Of a stretch of DNA of 63,532 bases, positions 50,349-59,616 are shown piece after piece. Numbering within the stretch: position 1 is the first letter of the stretch; every line of letters begins with the position of its first letter. A program made the translations under genes and the position numbers. The stretch comes from JANQJA01 sp040880285 (GTDB lineage: Bacteria > Pseudomonadota > Gammaproteobacteria > Pseudomonadales > Azotimanducaceae): the NCBI GenBank assembly GCA_040880285.1, contig JBBDIT010000078.1:1-63532 (forward strand), given 5' to 3'. The notes below the pieces were generated by a model that did not search any database, had not been told where the DNA came from, and saw only the letters and a list, made by a program, of their open reading frames with translations.

Positions 50349-51281
50349 ATGGCTGATCCTCGAACGTCTCGCAATCGCACCGGGCATTGGCAGGAACGAA
50401 TTACTGGTCTCTTCCTGAAGTTTGCTGCCAGTGGCTGGATATCCCCTCGCCTTTTCGAGCCCGATTTGCCGCCACCGGAACTGAGGGCCGCACGGCGGGG
50501 ACGCCTGACGCTTGAGATTGTCAGCCATTGCTGGCAGTACGCTCAACTGCTCATCTACCAACTTAGTTCCCTGGTCCGATATCCGCCGCAACAGCTCGAC
50601 GTGATCATGACCGTCTACTACAACGAGGAAGATGTCGACACCCACAAGTTGTTGAAGAGATTTGCCGCCCTTTCGGTCAACGGGGTTCAATGGAACTGGT
50701 GCGCAATACCACAATCTTCCCTTTTCCGGCGGGCCATTGGTCGAAACCATACCGCGCTCCATTCCACAGCAGACTGGATCTGGTTTACCGACTGTGACTT
50801 GATGTTCGCGGAGGGGTGCCTTGACACACTGGCCGAAAGGCTACAAGGAAGCCGTGATGCGCTTTGCTTTCCGCAAGTTGAACACGTTACCTCTCTGCTG
50901 CCGGCCGAACATCCCATGCTCAACCCGGATATCGACTCAACGCTACCGCTTTGTCCGGACTTGACGGCCTTTGCCGAATACAGACGTACTCGTGCCACGG
51001 GTCCGCTACAGATCACTCACGGAGACGTCGCTCGTGCCTGTGGCTATTGCAACGCTCTGCCCTATTACCAGAAACCGGCATCGACCTGGCGCAAAGCCCA
51101 TGAAGACCGTGCGTTTCGCTGGCTGTTGCAAACCCAGGGAACGCCACTCGCTGTACCGGGCGTATATCGCATTCGCCACGCGAGCAAAGGGCGCTACACG
51201 GGCCATCCAATACTTACGTGGATTCGCGGTGGGCTGCGCAGACTGGTCTCGACATGGCAAGAGCGACTAGCCTCTCCATGA
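50349..51281 (+). CDS. Glycosyltransferase (GT-A fold)
   Basis: A 310-residue putative sugar transferase. LDVIMTVYYNEEDVD is the first Rossmann strand and loop, and WIWFTDCDLMFAEGCLDTL contains the DxD-type metal site (DCD) that binds the nucleotide sugar. The acceptor and donor are unknown. It overlaps the next glycosyltransferase by 28 bases, so the two are co-transcribed. Confidence 0.7.
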   Translation: MADPRTSRNRTGHWQERITGLFLKFAASGWISPRLFEPDLPPPELRAARRGRLTLEIVSHCWQYAQLLIYQLSSLVRYPPQQLDVIMTVYYNEEDVDTHKLLKRFAALSVNGVQWNWCAIPQSSLFRRAIGRNHTALHSTADWIWFTDCDLMFAEGCLDTLAERLQGSRDALCFPQVEHVTSLLPAEHPMLNPDIDSTLPLCPDLTAFAEYRRTRATGPLQITHGDVARACGYCNALPYYQKPASTWRKAHEDRAFRWLLQTQGTPLAVPGVYRIRHASKGRYTGHPILTWIRGGLRRLVSTWQERLASP

Positions 51282-52171
51282 TGGACTTTTGCGTCTTTTC
51301 TTTTAATCGCGGACAGTTCCTGAAGCATTGCGTCGAAAGTATTGAACGTTGCGCACCAACTTCAACTGTCAGCATCTACGATGATGCCAGTGACGATCGA
51401 GAAACGCGGCAGGTTCTGGCCGACCTGGGATCAAGGCATAGCGTCGTCAAAAGCACTGCGGATACCCGAAACGGCAAGCACGGCGGACTCTACAGCAACA
51501 TGCAGCGGGCGTTTGAAGATCAACCGGGAAACGGTATTGTCTGCTTCATTCAAGATGATATGCAGCTTGTTAGAAAGCTCAGTGAAAGTGAAATCGAGCT
51601 GATGGCGATGCAACTGGAACAGCGGGGTCCACGCTTCCTGCACCCGGCATTTCTAAAGGGCTGCAACCGGGCAGCTGACTCTGAAGAGATGCGCTATGAG
51701 CAGGAATTGGGCGGATACCTTTGTAATCGCTTTGGGCGCAGCGCCGGCGCCCATTATTCCGATATCCACATTTCCTCGGTGGCGCAACTGAGACTGACCG
51801 AATGGTGCTTTCTCGACAAGGAAGCCCTGAACGAGCAGCAAGCCAGGGGAACGTTGCAGCAGATGCTCATCCTGCGCAACCCCTTTGTCGCCTGGTTACC
51901 CAATGTACCCGCGTGGCGCGGTCGAACCCGAACGCTTGCCCTACGTCGTGCAGAACGAAAACATCGTAGCGGCTTTTATCCGATCCGGTTCATGTCCACC
52001 AAAGAGGAGACCGAATTCCTGGAACGGTCACCACATCAGCTTCCGGTAGCAGAAGACTATCTGGAATTGTATCAACAGAATTTGAGCGAACCCTGGCAGT
52101 ATCATCCACTACAAAACGAGCGCCTGTACAAGGCACTGGACTCTGTTGAGCGACGCCTTCGCAAGAGGTGA
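51254..52171 (+). CDS. Glycosyltransferase family 2-like protein
   Basis: A 305-residue protein starting MARATSLSMMDFCVFSFNRG, which with STVSIYDDASDDRETRQVLA matches the GT-A nucleotide-binding strand, and IVCFIQDDMQLV supplies the DDx metal motif. It probably adds a sugar during LPS core or O-unit assembly. I use ATG 51254; the frame extends to 51218 within the upstream gene. Close pairing with the previous gene suggests successive transfer steps. Confidence 0.7.
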   Translation: MARATSLSMMDFCVFSFNRGQFLKHCVESIERCAPTSTVSIYDDASDDRETRQVLADLGSRHSVVKSTADTRNGKHGGLYSNMQRAFEDQPGNGIVCFIQDDMQLVRKLSESEIELMAMQLEQRGPRFLHPAFLKGCNRAADSEEMRYEQELGGYLCNRFGRSAGAHYSDIHISSVAQLRLTEWCFLDKEALNEQQARGTLQQMLILRNPFVAWLPNVPAWRGRTRTLALRRAERKHRSGFYPIRFMSTKEETEFLERSPHQLPVAEDYLELYQQNLSEPWQYHPLQNERLYKALDSVERRLRKR

Positions 52172-52183
52172 GCAGGACATTGC

Positions 52184-53002
52184 TCAATTTGAATCACCCG
52201 ATCGGGAAATGCCGTAATCGGTCCAACAGGTTCCATCGGTGTTGGCGATACGCAGGCGGCGATTGCGCTCAACCTCTTCCCGATCCACGTAGCCCCGGGC
52301 ATGATCAAGGTGAATGACAATCGCATCGTAACGCACATGACGTGAGTTGACACCATAGTTAAGCAGTCGAACCCCAAACTCACGATCTTCGCCGCCCCAG
52401 CCCATGCGCTCATCAAAACCGTTCACTGCAAGAATATCCGACTTCCAGGCAGACGCATTTGATCCCTTGAAATTGCACCGCGTCGTCGTTATCCGGTTCA
52501 TTACGCGTGCGCGCCTGGGACCGGCGTTGATCTTCCATGTCTTACGCCACAAGCCTAATCCATGCTGGCGCAGCCAGGGTACCTGAAAGCAGACTCCGCT
52601 CGCAATGTGCTCTTGAGAGATAACTTTGCTGGTTTCCATCGGCAATTTGAAGTAGCTGCCCGAAAGGTAGTATCCAGGCTCTGCACGCTTTGCATGCACC
52701 TCGAGAAAGTCGGAACGCGGAATACAATCGCCGTCGGAAAAGACGATGTACTCCTCCCGCGTTTCAAGAATCGCCTTGTTGAGAATACGGCATTTTCGAA
52801 AACCGTCGTCGTGCTGCCAGACATGCCTAATTTGAAGGCGTGTGGACTCCCGCATTTGGTCAATCAACGCTCGGGTTCGTTCATCCGAGCCGTCGTCAGC
52901 CACGACGATCTCAAAATCCCGAAACCTCTGATAGTGATACCCCCACAGCACTTTTTCCAGCCAGGCCGGGGAGTTATAAGTAGACAGTACAACTGATATA
53001 TT
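52184..53002 (-). CDS. GT2 glycosyltransferase (chondroitin-polymerase-like)
   Basis: A 272-residue glycosyltransferase with VVLSTYNSPAWLEKVLWGYH, IVVADDGSDERTRALIDQM, the DxD-like YIVFSDGDCIPR and a C-terminal GFDERMGWGGEDREFGVRL motif characteristic of the galactosyltransferase/GT7-C region. ATG 53002 is preferred over 53041. It is convergent with the previous gene. Confidence 0.82.
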   Translation of the reverse strand, partial: NISVVLSTYNSPAWLEKVLWGYHYQRFRDFEIVVADDGSDERTRALIDQMRESTRLQIRHVWQHDDGFRKCRILNKAILETREEYIVFSDGDCIPRSDFLEVHAKRAEPGYYLSGSYFKLPMETSKVISQEHIASGVCFQVPWLRQHGLGLWRKTWKINAGPRRARVMNRITTTRCNFKGSNASAWKSDILAVNGFDERMGWGGEDREFGVRLLNYGVNSRHVRYDAIVIHLDHARGYVDREEVERNRRLRIANTDGTCWTDYGISRSGDSN

Positions 53003-53148
53003 CATGACCAAATGGCCGTTTACTTTAATAAAATTTAGCATGCGGCACCTGGTGAATCTAGCCGCTCGAGTACCTTAAGAGAATCATTCGTGCAAAAACG
53101 CTTTCAGTTCCTTTAGACTCTCGATACATCAAAATACACAAGACTCCT

Positions 53149-54156
53149 ATGAAAGTACTGGTTACAGGCGCCGCCGGTTTTATTGGCATGCATACAATCG
53201 AGAAACTTCTCGCAAGAGGCGACGATGTTGTCGGCATTGACAACCTGAGTACCTACTACGACGTCAGTCTCAAACGCGCCAGGCTGGAACGATTGTCTTC
53301 GAAGGCGAACTTTCACTTTGATCTCGTCGATATTGTGGATCATGAAACCACGGCAGATGTGTTGAGGAAACATAAACCCCAGCGCATCATCCATCTCGCC
53401 GCACAGGTTGGCGTTCGATACTCCAAGCAAAACCCACAGTCATACATTGATACAAATTTGCATGGGTTCGCCGGGATCCTCGAGTATTGCAGGCAGCAGG
53501 CGATTGAACATCTCGTATATGCGAGTAGTTCGAGTGTATATGGTGGAAACACCAGGTTACCTTTTAGCGAGCACGATAATGTGGATCACCCGGTGAGTCT
53601 GTACGCCGCAACCAAGAAAGCCAACGAACTGATGGCGCATACCTACAGCCACCTTTATCGAATCCCGACGACTGGTTTGCGATTCTTTACAGTTTATGGC
53701 CCCTGGGGACGTCCCGATATGGCCCCGTCACTGTTTGCGGCCGCGATTCTAGCCGGGACCCCACTCAACGTCTTCAATCACGGCAAGATGCTGCGAGACT
53801 TCACCTACATCGACGACGTCGTAGAGGCTGTTATTCGTGTATTGGATAAGCCCGCTACCGCAAGTTCAGACTTCGACTCCAACAGTCCGGATCCAGCAAC
53901 CAGTACCGCGCCCTATCGAATCTTCAACGTCGGCAACAGTACCCCCATTGCGCTGATGGATTTCATTGCGACACTCGAGAAAGTGCTTGGTAAGGACGCA
54001 AAAATGAATAGGTTGCCGATGGAATCCGGCGATGTTCCAGCCACCAGCGCCAGTACTGTTGCCCTCAATGATTGGGTCGGTTTTCAGCCCAAGACATCGA
54101 TTGATGACGGGATCGAACAATTTATCGGCTGGTATCGGCGCTTTTATGATAGGTGA
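53149..54156 (+). CDS. NAD-dependent epimerase, UDP-glucuronate 4-epimerase type
   Basis: A 335-residue short-chain dehydrogenase-like enzyme with GAAGFIG (about 7-13), active-site Ser-Ser-Ser in YASSSSVYGGN, and catalytic YAATKKANE. The long insert near GRPDMAPSLFAAAILAGTPL and RDFTYIDDVVEAV fits UDP-glucuronate/UDP-glucose 4-epimerases. It would supply UDP-galacturonate or galactose to the neighbouring glycosyltransferases. Confidence 0.85.
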   Translation: MKVLVTGAAGFIGMHTIEKLLARGDDVVGIDNLSTYYDVSLKRARLERLSSKANFHFDLVDIVDHETTADVLRKHKPQRIIHLAAQVGVRYSKQNPQSYIDTNLHGFAGILEYCRQQAIEHLVYASSSSVYGGNTRLPFSEHDNVDHPVSLYAATKKANELMAHTYSHLYRIPTTGLRFFTVYGPWGRPDMAPSLFAAAILAGTPLNVFNHGKMLRDFTYIDDVVEAVIRVLDKPATASSDFDSNSPDPATSTAPYRIFNVGNSTPIALMDFIATLEKVLGKDAKMNRLPMESGDVPATSASTVALNDWVGFQPKTSIDDGIEQFIGWYRRFYDR

Positions 54157-54355
54157 TCGCTAAAGTCGTTTACCAGAGTCCTGTTCACCGGGCACCGCGT
54201 GAATCTCGAACAAGGAAACTATGAAGAAACGTTCCGCGTACTGGACAGGAGCCGACCGCTGGAGTCTGACGTGTTCCTGCGAGGATACGAACTCGAAATG
54301 ATCGCTGCGACACAACAGCAAAACAGGCAAAGGCTTGAAGCATCGACGCGAGCGA

Positions 54356-55549
54356 TCAGCGACGGATCGACCTCGGGTCAATCGCGTCACGCAGGCCATC
54401 ACCCACATAGTTGAAGCTGATCACGGTAAACAGGATCAGCATGCCCGGCAGGATGGCGAGGGTCGGGGCATGTTGGACCATCTCTTGTGCGTTGTTCAGC
54501 ATGTTCCCCCAACTCGGGGTCGGCGGTTGTATACCGAGGCCCAAAAAGCTCAGCGCAGCTTCGAACAAGATTGCGTTACCAATCCCCAGGGTCACTGCCA
54601 CCAGCAGTGGCGCAATCACATTGGGCACAATGTGAGTGCCGATAATGGTGCGATCCCTGGCGCCGAGCACACGGGCCGCCAGAATGAACTCCTGTTCCTT
54701 GATGGAAAGAATACTGCCGCGCACCAGACGCGCAGCCTGCATCCACGAAAACAGGCACAGGATCAACACCATCTTAATCACGCTCTCGTACTGCGACTGA
54801 ACGATGAACGCCAGAGGTGTGTCGCCGAATACCTTACCCAGGTCAATGGCTGACACCACGATCAGCACGACCAGGATGGGTAGTGACAACAAGGCATCCG
54901 TAATCCGCATCAGGATCGCATCGGTGCGTCCACCGTAGTAGCCGGCAAGGCTACCTACCAGCAGGCCGATCATGCCAGCCACGATAGCAACCAGCAGCCC
55001 CACACTGACCGACACCCGCGTACCAAACACGAGCCGAATCAGTACGTCCCGGCCAAGCTCATCCGTACCCAGCAGATGGAAGGTGCGGGAATCACGTGAC
55101 AGTTGTGCCAGCACCAACAGGTCTGATTGCACACCGCTCTTTGCCACCGCATCATCCGCTTCTGCAGCCAGGGTTTCGAGTTTCACGGCAAGTTCAACTG
55201 GCGTATACGCGCTGACGAGTTCAAACATCAGGTCTTGCCTCGCGACCTCAAACTCAAGTAGCTGCTGACGCGAAAGGAAGTCGATGAGATCGGATCGGTC
55301 TTCGCTCGCAAGATACGACTCCACGCGTAATTCACGTTCCAGCACGGACATATCGAGCACGGAGCCGGGTGGCTGGTAGCGATTGAACACATTCTGGCGA
55401 TCCGGATCGAGACCGGTGACCCATGCAATGAGCGGCGCCATCAGGGAGATGATGAGGAATAAAACGATGACACCGAGGCCAACAACCGCCATTCGGTGCT
55501 CGAGAAACTGGGCAAGCAGGATTTTCCAGAGTGGTTGGGCTTGCGTCAT
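54356..55549 (-). CDS. Oligopeptide/dipeptide ABC transporter permease (DppC/OppC type)
   Basis: A 397-residue inner-membrane permease. It has the N-terminal helix, then the core with HLLGTDELGRDVLIRLVFGTR and the EAA-loop AARVLGARDRTIIGTHIVPN, ending near VGDGLRDAIDPR, all diagnostic for DppC/OppC. It is about 100 residues longer than usual because of an extra helical periplasmic segment (about 45-155) between the first helix and the core. It overlaps the truncated dppB by four bases. No ATPase or binding-protein gene is present. Confidence 0.85.
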   Translation of the reverse strand: MTQAQPLWKILLAQFLEHRMAVVGLGVIVLFLIISLMAPLIAWVTGLDPDRQNVFNRYQPPGSVLDMSVLERELRVESYLASEDRSDLIDFLSRQQLLEFEVARQDLMFELVSAYTPVELAVKLETLAAEADDAVAKSGVQSDLLVLAQLSRDSRTFHLLGTDELGRDVLIRLVFGTRVSVSVGLLVAIVAGMIGLLVGSLAGYYGGRTDAILMRITDALLSLPILVVLIVVSAIDLGKVFGDTPLAFIVQSQYESVIKMVLILCLFSWMQAARLVRGSILSIKEQEFILAARVLGARDRTIIGTHIVPNVIAPLLVAVTLGIGNAILFEAALSFLGLGIQPPTPSWGNMLNNAQEMVQHAPTLAILPGMLILFTVISFNYVGDGLRDAIDPRSIRR

Positions 55550-56271
55550 ACGTACGTAATCCGGGGATCGGCAACACCGTAGAGAAGATCGGCAGCAAGA
55601 TTCATGAGCAGTACCATGGACACAGAAATCATGAACGCGACCATCGCCACATTAAAGTCGTTACTCTGTATCGACTCAAACACGAGTTGCCCCACGCCCC
55701 GGTAGGCGAACACTGTCTCGGTAATGATGGCGCCGGAGAATAATGTCGAGAAGCTGAGTGCGGTCACCGTAATGAGCGGGATCAGCGCATTCCGGAAACC
55801 GTGCATCAGGTAGATGCGGCGCCAGCTCAAACCCTTGGCTCGCGCCGTGCGAATGTAGTCGTTCTCCATGGCTTCGAGCATGGATGCCCGCGTGTAGCGA
55901 ACGTAAGTACCGATGCTGAGAAAAGACAGCGACAAGACGGGCAAGACGAGGTGGTTGACCCGGTCAAGAAACGACTCCCAGGGCGTCAAGCCGAAGGCAA
56001 TGCTGCTGGTGCCGCCGGCAGGGAATATCGGGATGTAAACTGCAAACACAAGGATCAGGACGATAGCGATCCAGAACGAGGGCACGCTGATGCCCGCGAA
56101 CGCAAACATGTTCACGGTATAGTCGACCCAGGAATTTTTACGCAGCGCCGCCCAGACACCCAATGGTATCGCCACCAAGAGCGCAACGATCAGCGATACA
56201 CCCGCTAGTACGAAGGTATTGAAAAGACGGGGTCCCAGCGACCTAGCTGGGACACGACACGTCGCAGACAC
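55546..56271 (-). pseudogene. DppB-type ABC permease, N-terminally truncated
   Basis: The remaining ~231 residues hold the core of a DppB/OppB permease: NTFVLAGVSLIVALLVAIPL, the EAA loop MENDYIRTARAKGLSWRRIY and the C-terminal GVADPRITYV. The usual first ~100 residues (first helix and periplasmic loop) are missing. The coding similarity ends near 56240, where an inverted repeat marks the edge of a tyrosine-recombinase element; the few residues upstream (to a GTG at 56271) come from the element. The transporter is therefore probably dead. Confidence 0.75.
56232..56253. repeat. Inverted repeat at the dppB/recombinase junction
   Basis: GTCCCAGC and GCTGGGAC form a perfect eight-base stem around a six-base loop exactly where dppB similarity ends. 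It may be the terminus of the element carrying the integrase, or its target. Confidence 0.5.
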
Positions 56272-56352
56272 CTACTGGTATCTGCATGCCACTCCTCACC
56301 TCATGTGTGACATCGCCGACGCCTGCGCCGCTTGCGAGGCAGGAGGTGCGCC

Positions 56353-57341
56353 ATGACCGACATCGCTCCGCACATCACGGCGTGGCTGCGGCAACGGCTC
56401 CCGATCGAACAAGCTGCAAGTCAGCATACCTGTGACACCTACACCTATGCCTTTCAGTTGCTGCTCGATTTTGCCAGTCGGCGAGTTGGCGTCCCGCCAT
56501 CGGCATTGCAGATCAAGCACATCGATGCACTTCTGGTGCTCGCATTTCTCGAGGATCTGCAACGTGCGCGAGGCAACCACCGCGAACCCGCAACGCCCGG
56601 CTGACGGCGATCAAGTCGTTTATGCACTTTGTCGAACACCGGGTTCCCAGTGCACTTGAGCAGATCAATCGGATACTGGCGATTCCCTACCAGAAAACGG
56701 ATATGCAAATGGTCGAGCACCTGACGACCGAGCAGTGTCAGGCTATCCTGAATAGTCCAACGCCCACGACCCGCCTCGGCATTCGTGACCGCGCCATGAT
56801 CCACGTCAGCATCACTGCTGGAGTGCGCGTCTCAGAACTGATCGGTCTTCGACTCGACGATGTGTCCTTCGAGTCCCAGTACGTGAACCTTCACGTTTGT
56901 GGCAAAGGCCGAAAGCATCGTCTGCTCACGCTCTGGCGTCCGGTCGCCGATACGATACGCGCTTGGCTCGCCGTTCGCGGTCCTGCATCAGTACCCGAGT
57001 TGTTTCTCAATGCACGTGCCCAGGCCATAACCCGTGCCGGCTTCGAGTACATCTTGCGCAAGCATACGTTCGCCGCCGCCGAATGCTGTCCCACATTGCG
57101 CGACAAACGCGTATCGCCGCATGTGTTGAGGCACACGTGTGCACTGAACGTTCTTCAAGCGACCGGCGACGTGCGCAAGGTGGCATTGTGGCTTGGCCAC
57201 GAGAGCATCCAGACGACCGAGGACTATCTGCGGGTCGACGTTACACAGCGAATCGGTCTCCTCGATGCCGCATCACCACCCCAACTGAAGCCGGGCAAGT
57301 TCCGGCCGCCGAACAAGCTGATAGCCGCCCTGAGAGCCTGA
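56353..57341 (+). pseudogene. Tyrosine recombinase (integrase), frameshifted
   Basis: The N-terminal core-binding domain runs from ATG 56353 to a stop at 56604. The reading then continues in another frame as RTRNARLTAIKSFMHFVEHR to 57341 with all catalytic residues: R in AGVRVSEL, HVLRHTC, WLGHES and Y in TTEDYLRV. A single indel near 56570-56580 would restore one protein of about 329 residues. Such recombinases commonly accompany IS91-type transposases; IS91 debris lies 1 kb downstream. Either it is dead or it needs frameshifting. Confidence 0.8.
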
Positions 57342-57345
57342 ATAA

Positions 57346-57427
57346 TATGCGGAGTTGGATGGCTTTGAACTGCCATGGTGGCCGATGCTCAAACCTCCAG
57401 CTCCACATATCTATCTACTCCGCATAT
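57346..57427. repeat. 11-bp inverted repeats after the recombinase
   Basis: ATATGCGGAGT at 57346-57356 is matched by its perfect reverse complement ACTCCGCATAT at 57417-57427, 60 bases apart and beginning five bases after the recombinase stop. This looks like a terminal recombination site or end of the element. From 57428 to 57650 I see no gene, only the region before csrA. Confidence 0.55.
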
Positions 57428-57650
57428 GCGCGGCGTTTGCAGCTGAAGGCTACGAGTTTCTCATGACGGCAGGATTCACAGCGAACGCGCGGGAAACCGT
57501 GTTCCAGGCAACCGCACTTCAGATAGTCATCGAACTCTGTCGTCACATGGTTCGGTAACTGTTTCCCCTGCGCGTATCTTATAGTTGCATTATATTGCGC
57601 CGGGTGCGCGTTTTGCACCATAGAGCGGCCTGGACTAAAAGGAGATAGCA

Positions 57651-57842
57651 ATGCTTATTTTGACTCGGAGAGTTGGTGAAACGTTGATGAGTGGTGATGA
57701 CGTGACAGTGACCGTACTGGGCGTCAAGGGTAACCAGGTCAGAATCGGTGTCAATGCGCCGAAGGAAGTTGCCGTCCACCGGGAAGAAATCTATCAACGC
57801 ATCCAGTCTGAAGACGATTCCATGAACGGAACCAACGACTAG
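57651..57842 (+). CDS. csrA: Carbon storage regulator CsrA
   Basis: A 63-residue RNA-binding protein, standard in length and sequence start (MLILTRRVGETLMSGDDVTV), with the GVNAPKEVAVHREEIYQRI helix region. CsrA dimers bind GGA motifs in mRNA leaders to control metabolism, motility and biofilm. AAGGAG lies eight bases upstream. It lies intact amid mobile debris and may be the chromosomal copy or a carried one. Confidence 0.93.
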   Translation: MLILTRRVGETLMSGDDVTVTVLGVKGNQVRIGVNAPKEVAVHREEIYQRIQSEDDSMNGTND

Positions 57843-57874
57843 CCTCCCTTACCGTTCCCAATACTAAAGCCGGA

Positions 57875-58295
57875 TTATCGTGTGGTAGCCCGCTCCTGAT
57901 CAGGACGAGTCACCTGCCGAAGCAGGTTCAAATATCCTCGCTGGAATTCTACATTCTCATAATAGTTTTTTGACTTCAGAATCTCGTGCAGGCGCTCCAG
58001 CCTGTAGATCGGCACCGACGGCAGCAGATGATGTTCCAGGTGAAAATTCACCTGGTGAGGTGCGATAAAAAAAACGCTCAATGGGATTGATCAGCAAGGT
58101 TCGTGTATTTCCCCTGGGGTCCAGCCTGAATTGATCAAGAACTGCCGCATGTTCCGCGATCTGACGAATCCGGGTGACCAGCATATGACTTGTCATAAAG
58201 GCGCCGATCCAGAGCAAGTACAGCCAGGGGTGGCCGGAAACGGTAAAGATGGCAGGGTTTAGGGAGAATAAACGACATGCCGTGGCGGTCGTCAA
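57875..58295 (-). pseudogene. Fatty-acid desaturase, truncated and frameshifted
   Basis: Two overlapping frames make one C-terminal desaturase piece. Residues reading HPWLYLLWIGAFMTSHMLVT, RIRQIAEHAAV and LLINPIERFF run to about 58070, then in a shifted frame IAPHQVNFHLEHHLLPSVPI with the HxxHH box continues to 57875. The shift coincides with a run of eight A residues near 58068. The N-terminal two thirds, with the first two His boxes, are absent. Confidence 0.75.
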
Positions 58296-58433
58296 GGCAC
58301 TTGGCCGGGTTTCCAGTAAGGCATGGCTGCGATAGCAGCGGGCTGAGTACCGTTGCTTTGACCAAAAAGTAGGCAGAAAGTGTCGATTGCCTGACTGGAG
58401 TCGAGTGTGACTCCGTCAAAGAGCGAGTTGGCG

Positions 58434-59100
58434 TCAGAATAGATTCGGGGAGTGATTAAACAGCCCCTCGGGTGGTGAGCGAAGCTGGGGGGATGCGGCC
58501 GAGTCCAGCCCCAGATGTTTCAGGATTTTCCGGATCACCTCGGGATCCTCAATACAAGCGATGACCCGGACTCGCGCGCCGCATTTCTCGCACTTCTCTA
58601 TCGGGCCGCGTTCGGATCAATAGAGAAGACGCGCTTGAGCCGTTGTGCGGGGCGGCCATCCGCCCAGGTCATCGAGTAGGCCTTGGGCTTCTGCCGTTCT
58701 TCTTGTTCGACCGGTTGTTGAGGAACGACATGGTCACGAAGCTTACTGTTGGGCGGAAGGCCGCCCCGAGAGAAGACGCCGTGAAATCTCGTGAGATTGA
58801 CTCGGGGTCGCGGTACCAGCGCCGCCAGTCGGCCGATGAATTCCAATGGCTTCAGCACCACATGCGTGGTCCCGTCATCGTAAGGCGTCTTCAATCCGAC
58901 GATGACATTGCCGTTGCTCGCCAGTGACAGGCGCTGCTCAGCGATCGCAGGCCTGGTGATGTAGCGGCACAAGCGCTCGAGCTTCTTGCGCTGGCCTGCG
59001 CGGCCCGGTTGACTTGCAAGCCACCCCGGCATGCAGTGAAAAGCCTGCTTGGCGACTGACCAACTCGTTTGGCTTCGTCTGCTTGTCGGTGGGCTGTCAA
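58434..59100 (-). pseudogene. IS91-family transposase, C-terminal part
   Basis: The minus strand reads QKKLERLCRYITRP-like KKLERLCRYITRPAIAEQRL, then LKTPYDDGTTHVVLKPLEFI, PRPRVNLTRFHGVF and LKRVFSID, followed in another frame by IEKCEKCGARVRVIACIEDP (the zinc motif) and RKILKHLGLD to a stop at 58434. This is the second half of an IS91-type (Y2) transposase. A frameshift separates the core from the tail near 58600, and the N-terminus with the HUH motif is missing. Confidence 0.85.
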
Positions 59101-59270
59101 TGCTGGACTGGGGGTCGCTTCGGCACCACGTGTTCACGAAGCTTGCTATTGGGCGAGAACACCCCATGAAATCTCGTGAGGTTGACCCGGGGTCTCGGCA
59201 CCAGCGCCGCCAGCCGCCCGATGAAATCCAGTGGGCTCAGTACGACGAGGGTGGTGCCATCATTGTAGGG
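59101..59270 (-). pseudogene. Second IS91 transposase fragment in tandem
   Basis: Minus-strand reading PYNDGTTLVVLSPLDFIGRL, ALVPRPRVNLTRFHGVF and SPNSKLREHVVP repeats the segment of the neighbouring IS91 copy (58750-58900), showing that it is a separate, truncated copy. On its left it joins exactly to the 3' end of a cassette gene at 59271. Confidence 0.8.
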
Positions 59271-59418
59271 GCTCAATGGATAATCAGTAGGCCTGGCGAT
59301 GACGATTAGCGCCAAGTGGCTGATAGCAAGCCTGGCCGCGATACTCTCCGTTTCTTGCGGGAATGAAGTGTCCAGTTCATCACTATTTACGGCACCCTCC
59401 TCGATTACCCCGCTGTGA
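59271..59418 (+). pseudogene. Truncated extra copy of cassette genes
   Basis: Bases 59271-59380 closely match 62516-62620. The copy keeps the last codons of one cassette gene (QWIISRPGDDD and stop, 59275-59309) and the start of the next, from ATG 59299, with lipoprotein signal MTISAKWLIASLAAILSVSC, giving 39 residues before a stop at 59416. It is the remains of a third tandem unit removed by the IS91 event. As a free-standing short lipoprotein it could still be made. Confidence 0.7.
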
Positions 59419-59616
59419 TCGCCGACAAACATCGATTCAAGCATCTGGTCAGCAAGCATCTGGTCAGATAGCTTCGTGTGGGAGATCTCCTACATGCTTT
59501 GCAGACATAGCTTACAGATACCACGTGCAAAATCGCCTATCTTTATTGTGGGTCCTGCTGTGTGGTTCGCGGTGACTCAAACCACCAAAATCAAGTACAT
59601 GGAGGGTGTGAGACAA

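Noticed and set aside
54199..54414. Small plus-strand gene after the epimerase
   Set aside because: It runs into the 3' end of the opposite-strand permease gene, has no ribosome-binding site and no recognisable sequence.
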